Source of the DNA: Lonicera japonica
Taxonomy: Eukaryota > Streptophyta > Magnoliopsida > Dipsacales > Caprifoliaceae
Direction of reading: 5' to 3'
Length of the DNA stretch: 64,000 nt
Assembly: GCA_021464415.1 (NCBI GenBank)
Contig: JAKCWG010000423.1
Span: 1 to 64,000 of the forward strand
This document shows positions 56,681 through 64,000 of the stretch, piece by piece; position 1 is the first letter of the stretch; every line of letters begins with the position of its first letter. The position numbers and the translations under genes were made by a program. Below the pieces are notes generated by a model. It saw only the letters and a list, made by a program, of their open reading frames with translations. It made no database searches and had not been told where the DNA came from.

Positions 56681-59068
56681 GTAAGTGATTATATGTCTGT
56701 TGCATTGAATTAGTTTGCATTGGATATGTGACACTCCGAATCCGGTCATGGGATTTGGATTCTCGGGATCCGGTTAATTACATATGCCGTCACTCGCAAC
56801 GGTGGGTGTGGTGTGAAATTTAAAAGTTTATCAAATTCTTTAATAAAAGTTTACTCATTTTGAAAAAATATTTGAGTTAAATTAATATTACATTCCAACA
56901 CCATGTTTATATGAAAATTCGTCTATAGGAAACACTATAAAATAAATAATGGTTCTATAATCATACAATGATATTTAACATTCCAAATACATTGATTTTT
57001 GGACTAATTTTACGTGATACAACGAGATTTGATGCATTTATACATTGAGTTCTAGAAATACATTAAAAGGGTCCAACCATCCCCACTCAGCACACAAAAT
57101 ATACACCTAAGTTTATACTCTTTTACACTCTCTCGTAACCCTTTCTTTTTTTTAATGAAGTGTCATAACTCTTTAACTCATAAATTGGATCTTAACGAAA
57201 TTTATATTTTTGAAATCTACTAATCAATATCTATAAAGTAAGATCTATTATAAATGATTAACTATTTAGATATTTTCTAATTTGATTTTTTATATTTTTT
57301 CAATAATAAACTTATGTAAATATATATTATAGGCAACTATTTAGGCATTGGGCGTATGTTTTTGCATTTAATGTCGTGTGACAATTTGTTATTTATGTTG
57401 AATTAAGTTAATAATTTTATGTTCTAATAATAATGTAACTTTGGTTTTATCGTGAATAAAGTTTGAGGGAGCCTAAAAATAATTAGAACATATCGGGCCA
57501 AGTCAACCTCCAAGCCCATAGCCCAAGTTGGCATGTTTGAATGGGTTTAGGGAAAACAAAGTGAAGACCCAAGTTGGGCCGTATGCCGAGTAAATGCGTT
57601 AATGTTGAGATGGTTGTGCTTACGTCATCAAATGCTGAGATGGTCATGCATGTGTGGATTGTGGATAAGAACATTGACACCTGTAAAGTGTTAAGTAGTG
57701 GCCAAGTTTTGATTTTTTTTAGTCTTTTACTGTTTGTCCTACTGGAATATTGTAACCCTCTATACTTGAGGGAAAAACTCAATACAAGGGTCCTAACTTT
57801 TAGGCAAGAAATTCTAAAGAGCGAAAGCTGATAACTTGTATTATATTTTCTCTAAACTTTCTACCTTTGAGCCAATGTACAAACACACACTTAAAAGGAT
57901 ATGACATATTGCCGAAATAGTATGAAAGTTTTTGGAGGTACTTATTTGCAGTAAAAAATCCTAGTCTCATTCTCTTTTACTTCATTATTTTATTGAATTG
58001 TGTTTGAACCCAATCTCTAATGGGAAGACCCAAATTTTTGACACCCACAATGTAATACCCTGTATTCCATTTTCAAGCTAATCCTCCCCTTAAGCCCAGT
58101 CAAAGCCTAATATCTGTTAGGGCATGAACATTTGGTTCCAGACCATAATAGTTAGTCGAGAATAATATATCATAACCATACCGGTTAGGCGAGAATCATA
58201 GAAATTGGTGCTTGGCTTGGGTAGAATAATTTTCGGACATGGATACGACTCACATGGCCTTAGTTCTACATATATGATACGCTCTAACACGTGAGAAACT
58301 AATAGTTCATTAATTGGCTATAACAATACTGTTTGTCTTAGGAAGTAGTTGCACTGCGACTGGGTAACCAATTGTGATAGTATCAATGAGTGGACTAATT
58401 CATTCAAAATTATTTACACTACATAATCAAGTGTTTCCTTTTGGGTGTCTTGGTGTATATATATATATATTTTAAATTCTAAAACTAAAAATGATCGGTA
58501 CATTTAATTATCAATGGAATCAATTAATTTGTCCTTTTGATATAATAAATTAGGGTTCTATATTATTTTATATTTAAAAGCAAAAGCAATAATTTCATTA
58601 ACTAGAAATACATAGCATATTAGATCGAGCATAATTAGTTGGGTTCATAGATTCTTTATAAGATGAAATGTATTTTTATCGAGTTTTATAATAATAATGT
58701 ATTAAATATTAAGTTAATTTATGCGTGTATAAATTTCAGTTAAAATTTGAAAGTTGAATGCGTGATGTTTGCATTTTGATTTGAAGCATAAAAGAAGTTA
58801 AAATAGTATTGAATTTTGATTTGAAGCATATATTAAAAATGATTAAGTTTGGTACATTTACATATTTATAGTTGTATTTCAATTAAAAAACTTATAAAAA
58901 AGGAAAAAAAATCAAAATTTAATAAATGAATTGAATAAATATACTTCTTAATTCTCAAAAAACAACTTTTAAAAAATATGTTAAAATATACAGTAAATTA
59001 AAAGTAGATGTAGTAATAAATTCTGATGACAAAATCACCCTTTGTATATTCAAACACCCACTTGTTAA
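56681..59068. other. Non-coding region with LTR-like fragments
   Basis: 57690-57800 has a GTAACCCTCTATACTTGAGG segment like the transcribed end of a small LTR element. 58071 starts TGTAATACCCTGTATTCC, like a gypsy LTR start. Neither has matching ends. A TA repeat lies near 58456. Confidence 0.35.
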
Positions 59069-59077
59069 AAAGTTAAA

Positions 59078-60179
59078 GAGTAAATACCATTGATGGTCAC
59101 TCAACTATTGGTAAATTTTACCAGTAATCACTATATTTTATTTTGTTACAAACGCATTACTAAACTTTTAGAATGTATCACTAGCGCCCACTCCGTCAAA
59201 TTCCACCGTTAATTTTTAACAGAGACGTTTTTCACCAAAAAGGTTGGGGGCATTTTGGTCTTTTTACTTTTTTTCTTTTTTCTTTTATCTTTTATCTTTT
59301 ATCTTTTTTCTCTTTTCTTTTATTTTCTTTCTTCTTTCTTCTTCTTCTTCTTGTTTCTTCCGCCATTCTTCTTCTTCTTCCTTCCTTCCTTCCTCCCGCC
59401 ATTCTTCTTCTTCTTCTTCTTTCTTCCTTCCTTCCTTTCGCAACAGCAATAGCGGTGGCGCAGCAACGGCGGAGGAGGTGGACTGGTAACGTCGGTGAGG
59501 CACTGCCATTGAAGCTGGCGGAGGTGGACCAGCAACAGCGGTGGTGCTGCCACTGAAGCGGTGATAGGCGCAATTTGATTGATTTGTAGAGAGATGAAGA
59601 AAATGAGTCAATCTCATTTTGGATTTAATTTTGGGGCTTGTATTGGGTTTTTTGATGGTTTAATTTTGGATTAATTGGATTAATTTTGAATCCACTGCCT
59701 GGATTTGGCGGCGGCGACGGCGGTGAATGGTGGTGGGTGCGGAGAGGTAGTGGATTCGGTGGGCGGCACTGATGAGGGGTGGGGGGTTGCGGAGAGGAGT
59801 GACTGCGGAAGGAAAAGCTTAAGAAGAAGAAGAAGAAGAAGAAGAAGTATGGCGGAAGGAAGAAGAAGAAGAAGAAGAAGAAGAAGAAGAAGAAGAAGAA
59901 GAATGGCGGAAGGGGAAGGCGAAGGGGAAGAAGAAGAGTGGCGGGAGAAAGAAGAAGAAGAAAGAAAAGAGAAAATTGAAGGAAAAAAGGTAAAAAGACC
60001 AAAATGCCCCTAACCTTATTGGAGAAAAAGGTCTCTGTTAAAAATTAACATTGTAATTTGACGGAGTTGGCGCCAGTGATACGTTTTAAAAGTTTAGTGA
60101 TGCGTTTGTAACAAAATAAAGTATAGTGACTACTGGTAAAATTTGTCAATAGTTGAGTGGCCATTGATGGTATTTACTC
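59078..60179. mobile_element. Mutator-like foldback element with long inverted ends
   Basis: 1102 bp, flanked by the perfect 9-bp direct repeat AAAGTTAAA (59069-59077 and 60180-60188), the Mutator hallmark. About 190-bp inverted ends start GAGTAAATACCAT. Inside, a (CTT)n-rich arm (about 59270-59440) is mirrored by a (GAA)n-rich arm (about 59815-59990), including CTTCCGCCATTCTTC and its complement, around a GC-rich centre. No transposase; the frames across it are low-complexity artefacts. Confidence 0.92.
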
Positions 60180-60659
60180 AAAGTTAAAAGCATATTTTTC
60201 TCTCTTCGTGCTTTTTCTTCCTTCCTCTCTCTACTCGATTTCTCTCTCTAAAAACAGAACTCTCCTTCGAATATTTTTCTCACCTTAAAAACCTAGAAGT
60301 GATGATTTTGTTTCTCGATCTACTTCTCTCTCACATTATTAAATCAACCCAAATCATCAATCAAACCCCAAATCATCAATCAAACCATTTGTAATTTTGA
60401 AAATAAGAAACATCAAATTCTCTCCCTCTTTTCATCAATCTAGGGCTTCAAATCCTAGGCAGTGGGTGTATCCAAACAACAAATTCCATGTCGATTATGT
60501 TTTTTAAAATAAGGTTCCATATCCATCAACCAATTCAATTGATTTGGGTTTTGTGTTTGAGATTTACGAACACAGAGATTCTTTTTTTGGGGCTAAATAT
60601 AGGGTTGTGTTTTCATCATCAGCCATTGATACAAGGAAACAGAGTGAGAGAATTGTTAT
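60180..60659. other. Spacer between MULE and hAT MITE
   Basis: CT-rich with imperfect repeats of AAATCATCAATCAAACC (60350-60390). No gene supported. Confidence 0.4.
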
Positions 60660-60986
60660 CAGTGGCGGATGTAGGGGGGATCGGGTCCCCCAAGATATTT
60701 TAAATCGCCATTAGTATTAATATTTTTTTTTATATAAATATAGTTGTTGGTTCTCTTTAAATAAAATAATGTATTTTTATTTTGTTATAAATTTTTTTAT
60801 TTCTAAAAATTATTTTAGAGTCTTAATTTTTTTTTATGAAATGTCAATAGTTATACCCATTATTATTTATATTATAAGTATTCAATAAATTTAAGTGGCT
60901 ATGGTTCTTCTTAATAAATTTATAAAGTATCATATTTTTTATGTTATATTTTGGCCCCCGTACTCCAAATTCTGGATCCGCCACTG
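60660..60986. mobile_element. hAT MITE with CAGTGGCGGAT ends
   Basis: 327 bp with inverted ends CAGTGGCGGAT and ATCCGCCACTG, and the perfect 8-bp duplication ATTGTTAT (60652-60659 and 60987-60994). AT-rich, non-coding. Confidence 0.93.
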
Positions 60987-62307
60987 ATTGTTATGGGTAT
61001 CTGAAGGAGACATTTTTCTAGAGAAATGGTTGGGATGAGAAAGAACAAGCGGCTTAATTGCTAAGTGCGTGCTTAATTGAAAAATATTTGCTACTTATTT
61101 AATTATTTTATCTTACTAACATCGGTAACTAAGGCAATGCTGTGCTACCTTCTCGCTTTAACGTTATTTGTATTAAGTAACAAGGAAAATACTGACCTGT
61201 GTATGTCTGATTGATGCAGAACGATAATGAGAATAATGGAAGAAGATAGAAAGGAAGAAGGGGATGCCCATAGGTGATGGCTAACAAACCCTAAGCACAC
61301 ATACTTATCAATTCATAATTCAACTCCCCCTAATAATGAATATTACATGCCTATTTTTAACATACTAAGGAAATCTCTAGAAAACCCTAATCTAATAATA
61401 AATACCAAAAATAATCACAAATGCATTTACTTGCTATAGTGCTAATTACTCTAAATAAAGACATAATCCCAGTTACCCTAAATAAGATAAATACTATAAC
61501 TATCCTTAAGTGCAAGTACATTAAAATACAATACAAATATAAAAATAATCTTCTTGTATTCTGCATCAGTGATATTTGGTTTTCAATGCCGAGGAGAATT
61601 CAGTCTCATTTTCTTCCTGAATTATAATGAGTTAATGCCCAATGTAGTGGTAGTGGACTGTGGGAGATGCACAATTCCATGGAAAAGCATTTAGAGGTAT
61701 TTGATTGTATTTATTTTCTAGGTGGAAATATGTACTTTTTCCATTCAATGATTACGAATTTTCCAATTTTTGGTGTTTGATTGCCTTGCCCACTCTTTTG
61801 CGTAGAATTGATTCTTTGTAAATGCACACACACTTACAACTCGTTCCTTTTTGCTTACGAGTGTTTATTGTTGTCTTTGCAATCATGGCAGGTTAGGCAA
61901 TAGAAGGACCCCAGTTTGATGGTTGTCAATTTGAGACCAAAATGAATGAATTGTAAGAATTTAACTATCATTATAATTTTGTGCTTCGACGAACAATTAA
62001 TCAGGACTTGTTATATGAGTGTTTTAATGGTCTTAAATTACCGGAATATTAACATGTTATATCAAAATATCACCTTAATTTGAACTGTGGCACTTGTTTT
62101 TAATGCATGTGCTAATTAGTTACCTTGGTTTTGTGAATATGGCCTCTCAGCTGACGGGAGATTTCATTACATTGTATAGTGTTCACTAGACCTTTGACTT
62201 GGTGGGCTTGGGGGAAAATCTTTCAAGGAGCGGTATACTTAATTACACTTCTATTGCGATATTATTTTGAAGTGGCTTTCTACATCTATGATTTTTTGTT
62301 TGTTGAC
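60987..62307. other. Non-coding spacer
   Basis: No gene or clear element boundaries. Short frames only. Confidence 0.4.
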
Positions 62308-62757
62308 ATATTGGGAAAAGGATTATTCTATTTAGGTTTCAAAAAGCCTTCGGCAATTCAGCAAAGGAGAATAATACCCTTCACGAGGGTCATAATTCAA
62401 CAGGCTCAGTCTGGAAAACCAAAAAGACAGCAACTTTCTGCTTTGGTATCCTTGAGCAGCTTGACCATGATGTAGTGGAATTTCAGGCCTTAGTTTTGGC
62501 CCCTACTCATGAGCTTGCACAATAGAGTGGGAAGGTTGTGCATGGAATTGGTGACAACCTTCGTGTGAAGGTGCACGCTTGTGCTGGCAGAACAAGTGTC
62601 CGTGAGGACTAGAGCATTCTCTTAAGTGTGTTCCATGTTGTTGGCACTCCTGGGCATGTGTTTGACATGCTGTGAAGAAATTCCTTCGTCTAGATTACAC
62701 TAAGATGTTTGTGTTGGATGAGGCTAAAGAAATGCTTTCATGAGGTTACAAGGATCA
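62308..62757 (+). pseudogene. eIF4A: eIF4A (DEAD-box RNA helicase) pseudogene fragment
   Basis: Fragments of translation initiation factor 4A in the correct order across frames: [11 protein letters not shown] (Q motif), [35 protein letters not shown] (motif Ia), VKVHACAGRTSVRED, GTPGHVFDML and VLDEAKEML, where the DEAD box has become DEAK. There are several frameshifts and stops (for example at 62523 and 62609). It stops after a GYKDQ-like end followed by GTACTTTAAC, which looks like a retained intron start, so a segmental duplicate is as likely as a retrocopy. Confidence 0.88.
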
Positions 62758-62814
62758 GGTACTTTAACCCTGCCTCTGTATACACTTACATTATATATGT
62801 GAATATATAATGTA

Positions 62815-63312
62815 ATAAAAAGGTACCACTCAAGTTAAAAGGAAAATTCTATTGTACTGCGGTTAGACCAGCGATGTTGTATGAGACTGAGTGTTGGGCG
62901 GTCAAAAGCTAACACGAGAATAAACTAAATATAGCTGAGATGAGAATGTTGAGATGGATGAGTGGCAAGAATAGGAAAGATAAGATCAAGAATGTTACCA
63001 TCAGAGAGGGAGTTGGGGTGGCACCTATTACAGAAAAGATGGTTGAATCTCGACTTAGATGGTTTGGGCATGTATGGAGGAGACCTGTAGATGCCGTGGT
63101 TAGGAGAGTTGATCATATATGGAGGGAAGCCTAGTTGTTAGAGGCAGAGGAAGACCTAGAAAAACTATAGGTGAAACTATTAAGAAGGATTTAGAGGAAA
63201 ATGGTTTCACTAAAGATATGATTCATGACAGACCACTATGGCGTCGTTTGATCCATGTAGCCGACCTCACCTAGTGGGATAAAGGCTTGTTGTTGTTGTT
63301 GTTGTTGTATAT
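62815..63312 (+). mobile_element. RTE-type LINE 3' end with (TTG)n tail
   Basis: Frame pieces correspond to the end of the RT of RTE-clade LINEs: FYCTAVRPAMLYE, then MRMLRWMSGKNRKDKIKN, then ESRLRWFGHVWRRPVDAVVRR, then RPRKTIGETIKKDL and WRRLIHVADLT. It ends in a TTG-repeat tail (63288-63308), the usual 3' signature of plant RTE elements. 5' truncated, with stops. Confidence 0.88.
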
Positions 63313-64000
63313 GTATATTCTCTGCAGCATCTACTGCACTATGAGATAAAATAAAATTTGATATTGTGAAGTGTGAACAACACAAATGAGGATGGAAGGA
63401 CATTCAAAGACTAGTAAATTTAATATGTTGTTGTGGGCAACTGTTAACTTCTTGTAGATACATATTCTAGTCGACTTAGTTTGATTCCATTGAAGAGTTT
63501 ACTTGGTGAGACTTATCACGATCCTTTGAAACTGGTGTATAAAAGTTTAGTTGCCTCACTTTTTTTGGTAATGCACTTTTTGTTAAGAAATTCAAAAACA
63601 ACCCCAGCCCCTTATATATATATGCGTGTGCCTTCTTAATCGATGTGGTGATTGGTGACGATGTTTTATTTTTGTTAGTTAGTCCTGTAAGAAGAAGTTA
63701 GACACGTAGGTTAAAAGAAATGTTCTCTTCTTTGTATTAGATCTTGAAATACTTGGTACCTTATATCTAATTGTAGCTATAGATTATATATTGTAGCCAT
63801 AAGATTATGGTTATCAAAGCTAATACTAGAGGAAGCAGTATTTACACATTGTTATTCTAATCTTAGTCTAAACTTTTCTTGCACAGTTAGTTACTCTTAA
63901 AAACTTTTTGAGAAACTAAATAATATGAAAGAATCTTGATTTCCTGTTGGGTTAATTGGGGAGTTTTATTGCTTATGGAATAGTTATTGAAGAGAGGAAA
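63313..64000. other. Right-edge spacer
   Basis: No recognisable coding or repeat features. Confidence 0.4.

Noticed and set aside
59244..60013. Frames rich in S/F/L or K/E/R across the MULE
   Set aside because: Translations of CTT/GAA microsatellite arms.

Overview
This is eudicot nuclear DNA. The genes have GT-AG introns and AT-rich spacers, most of the window is transposon-derived, and it carries a TIR-NB-LRR gene, a class abundant in eudicots and absent from grasses. I cannot name the species.

Layout. (1) 89-9427, minus: a MAPKKK of the ANP/NPK1 type, whose 3' part lies beyond the left edge. Its intron 7 holds a decayed Ty1/copia element (1359-5556) that itself carries a 906-bp hAT foldback. 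Intron 6 holds a small hAT-like element and intron 1 a 5'-truncated LINE. (2) 9428-15112: AT-rich spacer with MITE- and Helitron-like ends. (3) 15113-21248, minus: a complete 12-exon KIN-14 kinesin, predicted 788 aa. NPK1-type MAPKKKs are known to work with kinesins in cytokinesis, but those are a different kinesin class, so I draw no functional link from the neighbourhood. (4) 21.2-43.5 kb: a stack of nested elements. A minus-strand LINE (23430-25812 and 41155-41881) is split by a Ty3/gypsy solo LTR (25813-41154). That LTR is split in turn by an Ogre-like solo LTR (26922-28693, 5-bp target duplication AGTAT) and by a 10-kb SIRE-like copia element (30535-40551, duplication TATCC). The copia element has gag, pol and a third ORF, all broken. 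A second Ogre-like LTR follows at 42430-43478. (5) 45809-46713: another solo LTR (duplication GATGT). (6) 49803-54187, plus: a TIR-NB-LRR gene with an N-terminal hydrophobic anchor, resembling flax L6, predicted 1087 aa. (7) 54.4-64 kb: a LINE tail, hAT MITEs, a 1.1-kb Mutator-like foldback with a 9-bp duplication, an eIF4A pseudogene and an RTE-type LINE tail.

The observation I find most interesting concerns the LTR promoters. Two different LTR families (Ogre-like and SIRE-like), represented by three insertions, carry clusters of short perfect palindromes just upstream of the TATA box, and each insertion has its own palindrome. In the SIRE-like element the same 12-bp palindrome occurs three times at exactly 22-bp spacing both in the LTR and in front of the third ORF. 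That suggests the third ORF had its own promoter and an element-specific regulatory code.

All coordinates, splice sites and target duplications were read by eye. Family assignments rest on recognisable motifs, not on database searches.
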